64,000 nucleotides of DNA, taken from contig NZ_ARYL01000017.1 of NCBI RefSeq assembly GCF_000685295.1, positions 31,920 through 95,919 on the forward strand, read 5' to 3'. Position 1 is the stretch's first letter. Each line of letters opens with the position of its first letter. Origin of the DNA: Hyphomonas oceanitis SCH89. GTDB lineage: Bacteria > Pseudomonadota > Alphaproteobacteria > Caulobacterales > Hyphomonadaceae. Below, in pieces: positions 1-8,576 of the stretch. A program made the translations under genes and the position numbers. The notes beneath the pieces were generated by a model. The model was not told the origin of the DNA. It saw only the letters and a program-made list of their open reading frames with translations, and made no database searches.

Positions 1-140
1 CGATCTATCCGGACACGCAGATCCTGTCCTACGACTACGCCTACCAGACGCGCGACATTATCCGCCAGCAGCTGTCAAAAGGCGGCGTGCGCCTCGCGGC
101 CTATCTCAACGAAATGTTCGAGACAGCGGGTGCTGAGTGA
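1..140 (+). CDS. C-terminal end of a probable S1/P1-type nuclease (partial)
   Basis: The reading frame opens before the window and ends at a TGA at 138-140; the visible frame starts at base 3. About 45 residues remain, including 'YAYQTRDIIRQQLSKGG' and 'VRLAAYLNEMF'. An amphipathic last helix ending in a V-R-L-A-x-x-L-N pattern is typical of the zinc-dependent S1/P1 nuclease family, whose members are secreted and degrade single-stranded nucleic acid. The zinc ligands lie outside the window, so the family call rests on this tail alone. The next gene is on the other strand, so this gene ends its own transcript. Confidence 0.5.
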   Translation, partial: IYPDTQILSYDYAYQTRDIIRQQLSKGGVRLAAYLNEMFETAGAE

Positions 141-154
141 ATTGGATCAAATGG

Positions 155-186
155 GAATGTCGTTATTTCATTAACGAGCTACATTC
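155..186. other. Dyad downstream of the nuclease gene, possible transcript end
   Basis: GAATGT (155-160) pairs with ACATTC (181-186), and inside it CGTTA (161-165) pairs with TAACG (172-176) around a 6-base loop. It sits 15 bases after the stop codon, between convergent genes. No T-run follows, so it is at best a weak terminator or a 3' stabilising structure. Confidence 0.25.
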
Positions 187-275
187 CAGACGAACCCATC
201 ACGATCCAGAAGGATGTAGGGTTGCTGACTGGTCACCATTGAGTTCGGAACACCATCGACTGGTACATCCTTGCT

Positions 276-1577
276 CTAATGGTCTGGCCCCAGCAAAAAG
301 CCCTCACGATCAATAATGTTGGGGGGGTCTTGGGCAAAATATGTGCTTCTAGGAACTCCCTCGACGGGAATATCTCCAACCATCAAAACATGACGCTTGG
401 ATAAGCCCTCGGGATCGAAGGGCGCATCATACTGCCTCTCGGTGCCTCTGAGCCAAGGAGAAGTCCTCTGCAATGAATCAATCGGATTGAGGCTCGATGA
501 GCACGCACCAAACCCCAGATACTCCGGGTAGAGCAAAACCTTTTGATAATAAGTGTCTTGAGCCATTTCCACGGCAGGCATTGCAAGTGACCGTGTCTGA
601 AAAGGATACACATCTCGATATGCAAACCCCTTTGCATTGTCTGCCGTCTCTCCCATCGGGATAATGTAACCACCTCCGGACCGACGCAGTGTTCCGGAGT
701 ATTGCTTCCCTCCGGATACGTAATCACGATAGGAGTGCCCGTCTTGAAGCGGCCCATCGCGTGAAAACAGCTTTGTCGTTTCATCTAAAGCGATTTTTGC
801 GGACTCGGTCGTAAACCAATACCTGCCAATATCGTCCGTCGACTTGGCGAAAATCGCATCAGCAACGTCTTTGTGTATTTTGACGCGAAAAACTGAAGTA
901 CATTGAGGCGAAACAATACCCAGTCCACCCTCGTGAGCAGCCTTTGCCCGAGATCTCATTTCTTCGTTTGTATAACTATATCCCCACGGCCCTGGCAGCA
1001 CGCCAATCTGCTCGTAGGACGCTTCCGCCTCTGCCCGCCATTTCTCCCAGTCACTTTTATCCGTGACTGATACGCTTGCGCTCACAAACTTCATTTTTGC
1101 GAGCGGACTTTCGTAGGCATCATCCGTCTTGTAACCCCATCCCCTGCTCAGGTCGTCGATGTCGTCAAACCAGATAGCAAGCGGCCGCAGATCGTCAGGT
1201 ATGCGGCTCTTTCCAGCCCGCGGCCCAAACTCGACTTTGCCCCACTTCCAGTTGTCGCACATATCGATGGTAACGAGCCCAAGCGCCTGACCTTCGCCGA
1301 CCGGTTGGAACATGATGATGGGATGATGCGTGTAAAAGACAGATGGTGTGGTGTAGGAATAATTCTGCACGACCCCACCACAAGCCGCGACATAATCGAA
1401 CTGAACGGTTTCGTCCGTCTCCTTCAAGATGAAGTCTGCCTTCATCCGATAGAAGAACGATGGCGGGCGGGGCGCGTGCGATGATGCACTTCCCGAGCGC
1501 GAAGGTCCCTCCTGCTCACCAGAGCAGGACGACAGAGTAAGGGCGAACAGCAAGGCGCCAAGTATTCTGGATGACAT
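276..1577 (-). CDS. Unrecognised outer-membrane-type lipoprotein, 433 aa
   Basis: I do not recognise this family. The ATG at 1577 starts a clean lipoprotein signal, 'MSSRILGALLFALTLSSC', with the lipid-accepting Cys at residue 18; an upstream in-frame start would add 19 charged residues before the signal and is less likely. The mature protein is rich in aromatic residues (for example 'CDNWKWGKVEFGP' and 'GPWGYSYTNEEM') and has several Cys; I see no repeats or catalytic motif. It lies 74 bases after rpoN on the same strand, where many alphaproteobacteria carry hpf and ptsN instead. Its DNA and flanks are visibly more AT-rich than the neighbouring genes, which suggests later acquisition. Function unknown. 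Confidence 0.75.
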   Translation of the reverse strand: MSSRILGALLFALTLSSCSGEQEGPSRSGSASSHAPRPPSFFYRMKADFILKETDETVQFDYVAACGGVVQNYSYTTPSVFYTHHPIIMFQPVGEGQALGLVTIDMCDNWKWGKVEFGPRAGKSRIPDDLRPLAIWFDDIDDLSRGWGYKTDDAYESPLAKMKFVSASVSVTDKSDWEKWRAEAEASYEQIGVLPGPWGYSYTNEEMRSRAKAAHEGGLGIVSPQCTSVFRVKIHKDVADAIFAKSTDDIGRYWFTTESAKIALDETTKLFSRDGPLQDGHSYRDYVSGGKQYSGTLRRSGGGYIIPMGETADNAKGFAYRDVYPFQTRSLAMPAVEMAQDTYYQKVLLYPEYLGFGACSSSLNPIDSLQRTSPWLRGTERQYDAPFDPEGLSKRHVLMVGDIPVEGVPRSTYFAQDPPNIIDREGFLLGPDH

Positions 1578-1650
1578 CGAAGGACCTACTTCTGGTTTGC
1601 CGCTGTGATCCTGCCTTGGATTGCCTTCATGCAAAATCAGAAGACTGACC

Positions 1651-3153
1651 TCAGGCGCTGGCGCGATTGATGCGGCGGCGCTGGACGCTCGATGGAATGT
1701 GCAGGCTCTCGCGATATTTCGCCACCGTGCGGCGGGCGATCTCGATGCCGTAGCCGGTCAGGATCTCGACGATCTGGTCGTCCGAGAGCACATCATCCTC
1801 GGTCTCGCCATCAATCAGCGCCTTGATCCGGTAACGCACGGCTTCGGCTGAATGGGCCTCGCCGCCACCGGTCGACGGAATGGCCGCCGAGAAGAAATAC
1901 TTGAGTTCGAACAGGCCGCGTGGGGTCGCCATGTATTTGTTCGACGTCACACGGCTGACCGTGGATTCGTGCATCTCGATCACGTCGGCCACCTGCTTGA
2001 GGTTCAGCGGACGAAGATGGGCCACACCATGCGCGAAGAAAGCGTCCTGCTGGCGCACGATCTCGCTCGCCACTTTCAGGATGGTGCGGGCGCGCTGGTC
2101 GAGCGACTTGATCAGCCATGTCGCGTTCGCCGCGCATTCGGAGATGAACTCCTTCTCCTGATCGCGCATCGGCAGCACGCTCACTTCGGCATAATAGGCC
2201 TTGTCCATCAGAACGCGCGGCAGGGTCTCTGAATTGAGTTCCACGCCAAAACTGCCATTCGGCAGCTCACGCACAAACACGTCTGGCGCAACCGCAATGG
2301 TCGTGTCGCTGGAAAAGCCACTGCCAGGCTTGGGCGAGAGCTGACGCAGCTCGCCCAGCATGTCCATGAGGTCAGCCTTGTCGACGCCGCACACATCGGC
2401 GAGCGCCTTCAGGTCATGCTTCGCCACCATGTCGAGATTGGCGAGCATGGCTTCCATGGCCGGGTCGAAGCGGCCGCGCTCCTTCAGCTGCAGGGTCAGG
2501 CATTCGGGGATTGACCGCGCCATCACGCCGGTCGGCTCAAAGCCCTGACAGACAGCGAGCACGGCGGCCACGTTGGCTTCATCCGCACCGAGAGCCTTGG
2601 CAACATCCTCGAGAGGCGCGCGCAGGTAGCCGGCTTCATCGGTCTCATCGATCAGGCGGGCACCGATCAGGCGGTCCGCCGCCGAGAGACCGGCAATGTT
2701 CAACTGGTTGTGCAGATGTTCCTGCAGGGTAAGATCGGTCGTGAGGTTCGCCGCGAAGTCATATTCCTCGCTGTTGAAGCTGCCGCCGGATGTGGCGCTC
2801 GACCAGTCCGTCTGGGCCGACGGGCCAGAGCCCTCGACCGGCATCGCCGCATCCGAGCCCGTGCCCGGTTCGAACACATCCTCGCCAGGCGCATCGAGCT
2901 GCTCGCGTGCAGCGCCGAGGCCGGAATTGTCATCAAGGGAAAGCTGCTCACGGCGCGCCGGCGCATTGCCCTGCTCGCCGCCACCATCCTCGGCATTCTC
3001 CTCGGCCTTGTTCAGCAAGGGATTGCGCTCGATCTCGTTTTCCACGAACTCGGCGAGCTCCTGGTTGGAGAGTTGCAAAAGCTTGATCGCCTGCTGCAGC
3101 TGCGGCGTCATTACCAGGGACTGGCCCTGGCGCATGTCGAGTGACTGTTTCAT
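1651..3153 (-). CDS. rpoN: RNA polymerase sigma-54 factor RpoN
   Basis: Alternative sigma factor that directs RNA polymerase to -24/-12 promoters and needs AAA+ activators to open them. Region I is intact at the N-terminus ('MTPQLQQAIKLLQLSNQEL', rich in Gln and Leu). It is followed by an acidic linker of about 90 residues, the core-binding domain, the HTH ('HESTVSRVTSNKYM') and the RpoN box 'ARRTVAKYRE' at about residues 473-482. At 500 aa it is of normal length. It follows lptB by 22 bases on the same strand, the usual alphaproteobacterial lptB-rpoN arrangement, so the two are probably co-transcribed. Nitrogen, flagellar or other stress regulons are likely targets but cannot be read from here. 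Confidence 0.97.
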   Translation of the reverse strand: MKQSLDMRQGQSLVMTPQLQQAIKLLQLSNQELAEFVENEIERNPLLNKAEENAEDGGGEQGNAPARREQLSLDDNSGLGAAREQLDAPGEDVFEPGTGSDAAMPVEGSGPSAQTDWSSATSGGSFNSEEYDFAANLTTDLTLQEHLHNQLNIAGLSAADRLIGARLIDETDEAGYLRAPLEDVAKALGADEANVAAVLAVCQGFEPTGVMARSIPECLTLQLKERGRFDPAMEAMLANLDMVAKHDLKALADVCGVDKADLMDMLGELRQLSPKPGSGFSSDTTIAVAPDVFVRELPNGSFGVELNSETLPRVLMDKAYYAEVSVLPMRDQEKEFISECAANATWLIKSLDQRARTILKVASEIVRQQDAFFAHGVAHLRPLNLKQVADVIEMHESTVSRVTSNKYMATPRGLFELKYFFSAAIPSTGGGEAHSAEAVRYRIKALIDGETEDDVLSDDQIVEILTGYGIEIARRTVAKYRESLHIPSSVQRRRINRASA

Positions 3154-3175
3154 TCCGTAGCCCGCGCCTTATCGA

Positions 3176-3910
3176 TCAAGCGGCGAACTGTTCACCCAGA
3201 TAGACCCGGCGCACATCCTCGTTCTTCAGCACATCGCCTGGCGTGCCATCGAAGAGAACGTCGCCATCATACATGACATAGGCCCGGTCTACGATCTGAA
3301 GCGTCTCACGCACCTGGTGGTCCGTAATCAGGACGCCCAGGCCACGCTGCTTCAGGTAGCGGACAAGTTCGGAAATGTCGGAAATGGCGAGCGGGTCAAT
3401 GCCGGTGAACGGTTCGTCCAGTAGCATGAAGCTCGGACGGGATGCCAGTGCACGTGCAATCTCGACCCGGCGACGTTCACCCCCCGAAAGGGATGTGGCC
3501 GCCTGGCCGCGAAGATGTTCCACATGCAGCTCGCTCAGCAGGCTGTCGACCTGTGCCATGCGTGCAGACCGGTCTTTCTCGACCAGTTCCGCCACGGCCA
3601 TGACATTCTCTTCCACTGTCATTCCCCGGAAAATGGATGCTTCCTGGGGAAGATAGCCCACGCCAAGGCGTGCGCGCTGGTACATGGGCAGGCGCGTCAC
3701 GTCTTCCCCATCGATCGAAATCGATCCGGAATCCGCGCCGATCAGGCCCATGATCATGTAAAAGCAGGTCGTCTTGCCGGCCCCGTTGGGTCCAAGCAGG
3801 CCAACAACCTCCCCGCGCTGCAGGGACAGAGAAACGTCGCGCACCACCTGTCGTTTGCCAAAGGATTTGGCAATATTCTTAACGACAAGGCCTTCGGCCG
3901 CTTCAGTCAT
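3176..3910 (-). CDS. lptB: LPS export ABC transporter ATP-binding protein LptB
   Basis: Cytoplasmic ATPase of the LptB2FGC complex, which extracts lipopolysaccharide from the inner membrane and drives it across the LptA bridge to the outer membrane. Visible motifs are Walker A 'GPNGAGKT' (residues 40-47), Q-loop 'YLPQEASIFRGM' (the LptB/LivF-like form), signature 'LSGGERRR', Walker B 'FMLLDEPF' and the switch His in 'LITDHQVRETL'. The 244-aa length matches the family. It lies between lptA and rpoN on the same strand. The permeases LptF and LptG are not in this window. Confidence 0.97.
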   Translation of the reverse strand: MTEAAEGLVVKNIAKSFGKRQVVRDVSLSLQRGEVVGLLGPNGAGKTTCFYMIMGLIGADSGSISIDGEDVTRLPMYQRARLGVGYLPQEASIFRGMTVEENVMAVAELVEKDRSARMAQVDSLLSELHVEHLRGQAATSLSGGERRRVEIARALASRPSFMLLDEPFTGIDPLAISDISELVRYLKQRGLGVLITDHQVRETLQIVDRAYVMYDGDVLFDGTPGDVLKNEDVRRVYLGEQFAA

Positions 3911-4007
3911 CTCGTGAATTCGTCCCTGTTCACGGGCAGTATCGTCGCCCCGGAAATTGCATAGCCTGACATACTTAAGATCGGCTTCACGCCATTGCTC
4001 GAATTTT

Positions 4008-4529
4008 TCAGTTCCCGGCTGTTTTCTGGTCCGGTTCGATCACCATGCGCGTCCGTCCGGCACCGCCATCAAGGGTCGTACGGCGCCTGCCGACTTCCAT
4101 TTTCAGGGTCTGGCCCTCGGCCACGTCACGATCCCGCATCAAGGCCACATGCCCCGTCATTGTTATCGTATCGACGGCGGCATCATAAACGCCGCGGTCG
4201 CCCTTGGCCTTCAGTTCAGGCGTCACATAGAACACGTTTCCCTCGGCAACCATGGTCTCGATCGAACCAAAGCCAGAGCCGACGCCGGAGGACTCACCGC
4301 CTTCGGCCTTGCCACTGAATATGATCGTCACCGTGTCAGCGCGCAGCCGGGCCGTGCCTTGCTGAATGTCGACATTGCCGATCAGCAGCACCTTGCGCTC
4401 GCGCTCAAGGCTCTCGGTCCGCTCGGAATCGATATAGATTGTCCCACCTTCCGACGAAATCTGTGCCATGGCCGGGGCGGCCAGAGAGGAGAGCGCCAGC
4501 GCTGCCCCGAAGAGTTTAAGGATTGCCAT
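4008..4529 (-). CDS. lptA: LPS transport periplasmic protein LptA (OstA-like)
   Basis: Periplasmic beta-jellyroll protein that forms the bridge carrying LPS between LptC and LptD. The start at 4529 gives a textbook Sec signal, 'MAILKLFGAALALSSLAAP' cut after AMA, and has an AAGGTGG ribosome site 6 bases upstream; in-frame starts at 4544 and 4559 are also possible and would only lengthen the leader. The mature part shows the OstA pattern: 'VLLIGNVDIQQGTARLRAD', 'EGNVFYVTPELKAKGDRG' and 'MTGHVALMRD'. It overlaps the 3' end of lptC by 14 bases, which implies translational coupling, and is followed by lptB. Confidence 0.88.
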   Translation of the reverse strand: MAILKLFGAALALSSLAAPAMAQISSEGGTIYIDSERTESLERERKVLLIGNVDIQQGTARLRADTVTIIFSGKAEGGESSGVGSGFGSIETMVAEGNVFYVTPELKAKGDRGVYDAAVDTITMTGHVALMRDRDVAEGQTLKMEVGRRRTTLDGGAGRTRMVIEPDQKTAGN

Positions 4530-5190
4530 CTGCACCACCTTCATCACTGGCCGCCACATTGGGCTCGGCCGGATAGATCACTGTTTTTACGTTACCTTGA
4601 AAGACAACGCGGTTACCACCGTCAAGAATTTCATACGAGTCCGAGCGGATATCGCCAAGCGGTCCCTTGCCCTGTAGCGGCGAAAGACCTTCGACCCAAT
4701 CCTGCCCGACATGCACGCGCGCGGCGGCTGTATGGAAGGAATAGCCCGACGCATCGGTGATTTTCACATCATCATAAAGCTCAAGTATGCCAGCGTCGCG
4801 GTCATACATGCCCGATGGCGCGCGCACTTCGCTACCGGCTGCATCGCGCAGGATGGGCGCGACAAGGTCAACAACATTGGCCGTCAGTTCCTTGCGGCGC
4901 GCCGCATCCGCCGTGATCGTGAAGCTCTCTCCCGCAGAATCACGCCCCGTGAACCGCGGATTGAGCATGGTGACGACCTCGTCACCGGAAATCTGAACCG
5001 GCACGGCATCACGCGTCAGGGCACTCTTGATGATGAAGCCCAGGAAAAGCCCCATAGAGACCGCCGCGCAGGCCATGAACAGGATACGCAGGCCGCGCAC
5101 ACGGTCCGACCGCTTGCGGGCATCGGCCAGCGTCAATTGCCGGCGGGGCACCCAGAGGGATGCCGGGTCGTGATGCTTGACTGCGTCCAT
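4516..5190 (-). CDS. lptC: LPS export system protein LptC
   Basis: Inner-membrane anchored component that receives LPS from LptB2FG and passes it to LptA. It has a cytoplasmic N-terminus rich in Arg/Lys, one transmembrane segment at about residues 35-56 ('GLRILFMACAAVSMGLFLGF') and a periplasmic beta-jellyroll domain ('GYSFHTAAARVHVGQDWVEG'). Sequence identity across LptC proteins is low, so position next to lptA/lptB is a main part of the call. Length 224 aa is typical for alphaproteobacteria. It overlaps lptA and lies about 95 bases after the RNase D gene on the same strand. Confidence 0.88.
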   Translation of the reverse strand: MDAVKHHDPASLWVPRRQLTLADARKRSDRVRGLRILFMACAAVSMGLFLGFIIKSALTRDAVPVQISGDEVVTMLNPRFTGRDSAGESFTITADAARRKELTANVVDLVAPILRDAAGSEVRAPSGMYDRDAGILELYDDVKITDASGYSFHTAAARVHVGQDWVEGLSPLQGKGPLGDIRSDSYEILDGGNRVVFQGNVKTVIYPAEPNVAASDEGGADGNP

Positions 5191-5284
5191 GAAAGCGAGC
5201 GCCTGCGGCCTGTTACTGACTATTACAGGTCGTGTTTACCTTTGATAGGGCCGAAACAAAAGCGCGCACAACATGACGCTTGCT

Positions 5285-5899
5285 TCAGGAATGGGCGAAA
5301 ATGTCCTGTTCGCCCCATCCGGCCAGATCGAGTGCAGCGCGGGTCGGCAGGAAGTTGAAACAGGACTGCGCCAGTTCCAGCCGCCCTTCGCGGATCAGCA
5401 TCGCCTCAAGACCTTCCTTGATGGCATGCAAGTGCAGCACGTCGGAAGCCGCATACTGAAGCTGCGCATCACTCAACTCCTTCGCCCCCCAATCGGAGCT
5501 TTGCTGGGCCTTGGAGAGGTCGACGCCTGCAATTTCGCGGGCGACATCCTTCAGGCCATGCCTGTCGGTATAGGTTCGCGCCAGTTTGGAGGCGATCTTG
5601 GTGCACCAGATCGGCGCGCAATCAACGCCGAGCCAGCGCTTGATCATACCCACATCGAACCGGGCAAAATGGAACAGCTTGATAACCTTGGGGTCGGCCA
5701 GCAGTGCCTTCAGGTTCGGGCAATTATAATCCCGACCGAGCTGGACCAGGTGCGCAGTCCCGTCGCCGGACGACAATTGCACCAGTGTCAGGTGATCGCG
5801 CAGCGGATTGAGGCCCATGGCTTCGGTATCGATGGCAACAATCGCGCCGAAATCGATATTCTGGGGCAGGTCGCCCTTATGCAGTTGGATTCCGTTCAT
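5285..5899 (-). CDS. rnd: Ribonuclease D, short form (DEDDy 3'-5' exonuclease)
   Basis: 3'-5' exoribonuclease of the DEDDy superfamily, acting in RNA maturation or decay. The catalytic residues are visible: D24 and E26 in 'IDTEAMGL', D82 in 'FHFARFDVGM', and Y149/D153 in 'YAASDV'. At 204 aa it contains only the exonuclease domain and lacks the C-terminal HRDC domains of the roughly 375-aa E. coli RNase D; this short form is common in alphaproteobacteria upstream of lptC. It heads the minus-strand run rnd-lptC-lptA-lptB-rpoN. Confidence 0.92.
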   Translation of the reverse strand: MNGIQLHKGDLPQNIDFGAIVAIDTEAMGLNPLRDHLTLVQLSSGDGTAHLVQLGRDYNCPNLKALLADPKVIKLFHFARFDVGMIKRWLGVDCAPIWCTKIASKLARTYTDRHGLKDVAREIAGVDLSKAQQSSDWGAKELSDAQLQYAASDVLHLHAIKEGLEAMLIREGRLELAQSCFNFLPTRAALDLAGWGEQDIFAHS

Positions 5900-6024
5900 G
5901 CGCAGCGCTTTAGCATGGCTTCGGTTAAGGGCAAATGATCGGTGCAGGCGGTTTCCGGAACCCGGTTCCGATTTGACGCCGCACCAATGCCGGGGCTAGC
6001 TTTCAGGCACACCAGAGGGAGCAG

Positions 6025-6429
6025 ATGATGACCAGAGACCCTATGCAGGCCATCGTTGCCTCCATGCCTTTCGCGGGCCAGATCGGCCTGCGCGTCATCG
6101 AAGCCACGAAGCATCAGGTTATTGGCGAGGTCACTGTCCAGGCTGACAAGTGCACCTCCGGCAATATTGCCCATGGCGGCTTTCTGATGACCTTGGCAGA
6201 TTGCGTCGGGGCTGTCGCAGCCTTCCTGAACCTGCCCGATGACGCGAGAGGCACGACCACGACCGAGAGCAAGACCAACCTGATCGCTGCGGCGCCCGTC
6301 GGCACAGTCCTGCGCGCCACAGCCCTGCCGATCAGCGTCGGCCGCCGCCTGCAAGTCTGGCAAACACGCGTCGAAACGCCTGAGGGCAAACTGATCAGCC
6401 TGACCACGCAGACCCAGCTGAACCTCTAG
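6025..6429 (+). CDS. PaaI-family hotdog thioesterase
   Basis: Predicted acyl-CoA thioesterase (hotdog fold, 4HBT/PaaI type) that hydrolyses the CoA thioester of an aryl- or acyl-CoA. The family motif 'GNIAHGGFLMTLADCVGA' supplies the conserved His-Gly-Gly and the acidic residue on the long helix. The 134-aa length is normal. Two tandem ATGs (6025 and 6028) follow GAGGGAG; the second has the better spacing. Its last 4 bases overlap the end of the convergent CoA-transferase gene, so both belong to one compact CoA-metabolism patch. Substrate unknown. Confidence 0.87.
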   Translation: MMTRDPMQAIVASMPFAGQIGLRVIEATKHQVIGEVTVQADKCTSGNIAHGGFLMTLADCVGAVAAFLNLPDDARGTTTTESKTNLIAAAPVGTVLRATALPISVGRRLQVWQTRVETPEGKLISLTTQTQLNL

Positions 6430-7709
6430 AGCCCCGCCCGCACCTCGGCCCAGGCATCCGCCAGCGCCTCCCGGTGTGCCGGATCAGCAATCGAGATCAG
6501 CATTTCGGCCCGTGCATCAAGGCTCGCGCCGCGCAAGTTCACCGCGCCCTGCTCGGTCACGACCCATCCGATATCCGAGCGCGGTACGCTGACCGCCTCT
6601 GGCCCCAGCCGCGCCACGATCCGGCTGACCTGCCCCTTCGCCGCTGTCGACGGCAGCGCGACAATCGGCATACCGCCTTCAGAGGCCGCCGCACCGCGCA
6701 GGAAATTGGCGAGGCCCCCGATGCCGGACACCTGCTGCCCCTTCATGAATTCCGCATTGGCCTGCCCGAACAGGTCCACCTCCAGAACCGAATTGATCGC
6801 CGTAAAGCGCGGGATCTTCGCCAGCACCTCAATGCCATGCGTGACATCGACACCGCGAAAGCGGAACCGCTTGTCGCGCGCCACCCGCTCATAGAGCGCC
6901 TCGGTGCCCATCGCGACACCAGTGAGGATTGCGCCGGGCGCATCGACCACGCGACCTGCATCGATCAGGCCCAGCACGGGGTCGGTCACGAGGCCGGAAT
7001 GGATCGTCAGGTTCGCTGGTCCGCCTGCGTCAGCCAGCGCCTTCAGCACCGCCTGCTGCACATTCCCGATCCCGAACTGAAGGCAGGCCGCCTCCCCGCC
7101 AACAAGATCCGCAATCCGTTCCCCAATGCGCGCAAACACCGGCGGCAAGGCCGATTCCGTCAGCTCCACCAGCGGCGTCTCGTCCCGGGCCACCACATCG
7201 AAGCGCGAAAGCGGCACACGCAAGGTGTCGCGCGGCGCCGGCATGCACGGATTGACCACGGCCATCACCGGAATATCCGGACGCGCAAGAATCGCGCCTG
7301 AGAAATCCGCCGACAGGCCAAGGCTGACAGTTCCGTCGGCTTCCGGCGGCGAGACCATGATGACAGCCACGTCAATCGGCCCGGCCTGCATCTCGCGATA
7401 GCTTTCGGTATAATGCATGGGACGCAGAAGAATCTTTCCCGCCGCGAAGCCGTCCCGCATGGCGCCATACATGAAGGGCATTTCCGCGCGTGCGGTCGCA
7501 TGCAGGTGCGTCCAGTCGAGATGATTGAGGCCTGGCACGGGTACGCCGACAAAGGTGAGGTCTCGCGCCAGTTCAGCCTCGGCGCTGAGCGCATTATATA
7601 GCCCGACAGGCTCGCCGCTGCATCCGGCAAGGTAGAGCCGCGCAGGCCCCGGCTTCAGGGCCCGCAGCGCGGCAAAGCCCTCGGCAAGACTATCAGCGCG
7701 ATGCATCAT
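6426..7709 (-). CDS. Acetyl-CoA hydrolase/transferase family protein (4-hydroxybutyrate CoA-transferase-like)
   Basis: Member of the class I acetyl-CoA hydrolase/transferase family, which moves CoA between acyl groups or hydrolyses the thioester through a glutamyl-CoA intermediate. 'CLQFGIGNVQQAVLKAL' and the C-terminal 'WVVTEQGAVNLRGASLDAR' are family hallmarks, and the 427-aa length matches. Its ATG overlaps the stop of the upstream crotonase-fold gene (ATGA), so the two are translationally coupled. The pairing suggests a joint step in short-chain or branched acyl-CoA breakdown; the actual acid is not readable from sequence. Confidence 0.87.
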   Translation of the reverse strand: MMHRADSLAEGFAALRALKPGPARLYLAGCSGEPVGLYNALSAEAELARDLTFVGVPVPGLNHLDWTHLHATARAEMPFMYGAMRDGFAAGKILLRPMHYTESYREMQAGPIDVAVIMVSPPEADGTVSLGLSADFSGAILARPDIPVMAVVNPCMPAPRDTLRVPLSRFDVVARDETPLVELTESALPPVFARIGERIADLVGGEAACLQFGIGNVQQAVLKALADAGGPANLTIHSGLVTDPVLGLIDAGRVVDAPGAILTGVAMGTEALYERVARDKRFRFRGVDVTHGIEVLAKIPRFTAINSVLEVDLFGQANAEFMKGQQVSGIGGLANFLRGAAASEGGMPIVALPSTAAKGQVSRIVARLGPEAVSVPRSDIGWVVTEQGAVNLRGASLDARAEMLISIADPAHREALADAWAEVRAGL

Positions 7710-8491
7710 TTGAATGTGAAATTGGCGGGGCGCTTTTCGAGGAAGGAAGAATAGCCCTCCACGAAATCCTCGCTCGCAAACCCGTCCGCGAACAGGCCTG
7801 TCGCTTCAGACGAGGTGTCGTCCCACCCGGCCTCGATACCCGCGACCATCCGCTTTATCGCCCGTGTCGACCATTGCGACGTCGCGGCCACCGCATCGCC
7901 AAGCGCGCGGGCACCGGCCAGTGCCTCGCCTCTCGCCACCACACGGCTGAGCAGGCCCATTTCCTTCGCCTCGGCCACGTCAAAAATGCGCGCCGTAAAC
8001 AGGATGTCCTTCGCGCGCGCAGCCCCGATCGCCGCCACCAGCCGCCGCGTATCGCCCGCCGGATAGACAATGCCCAGCTTGGCCGGCGTGATGCCGAACC
8101 GCGCATCCTCGCTCGCGACCCGCAGGTCTGCCGCCATGGCAAGGCTCATGCCCCCGCCAACACAGGCGCCATCAATCGCCGCAATCACCGGCTTGGTGCA
8201 GGCCTCCACAGCATTCAGCGCCGCCGCGATCACCGCGCCAGACTGCGCCGCCGCTTCAGGCGTCGAATAGATCGTCGAAAACTCCGAAATATCTGCACCC
8301 GCCGCAAAGGCGCCAGCGTCTCCGCCATGAATGATCACCACCTTGACTGTCTCGGCCGCCACAACCCGCTCGATCAGTTCCGGGATGGCCGCCCACATGT
8401 CGACCGACAGGGCGTTACGTTTTTCCGGCTTGTTGAGAATGATCTCGCCGAAAGGCGCATTGATCTCGAGGCGTATGGATGGCTGGCTCAA
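7706..8491 (-). CDS. Enoyl-CoA hydratase/isomerase family protein with altered catalytic residues
   Basis: Crotonase-fold protein. The start is taken as TTG at 8491, which has AGGGAG 8 bases upstream and gives a 261-aa protein of normal family length; the open frame extends upstream without better support. The oxyanion-hole segments are intact ('AFAAGADISEF' and 'GACVGGGMSLAMAADLR'). The two acid/base Glu residues of true hydratases are absent: where 'PE' is expected there is 'TPAKLGI', and the second Glu aligns with Asp in 'AKDILF'. It may therefore be an isomerase, decarboxylase or hydrolase rather than a hydratase. It is the first gene of a two-gene operon with the CoA-transferase. Confidence 0.87.
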   Translation of the reverse strand: MSQPSIRLEINAPFGEIILNKPEKRNALSVDMWAAIPELIERVVAAETVKVVIIHGGDAGAFAAGADISEFSTIYSTPEAAAQSGAVIAAALNAVEACTKPVIAAIDGACVGGGMSLAMAADLRVASEDARFGITPAKLGIVYPAGDTRRLVAAIGAARAKDILFTARIFDVAEAKEMGLLSRVVARGEALAGARALGDAVAATSQWSTRAIKRMVAGIEAGWDDTSSEATGLFADGFASEDFVEGYSSFLEKRPANFTFK

Positions 8492-8576
8492 ACGGGCCGC
8501 TCCCTGGTCGGCGCGCCGCACTGGCGCTATCAGCCTCCCGTCATGGCAAGAAGCCCGCAACCACGCAAGCCGTGGC

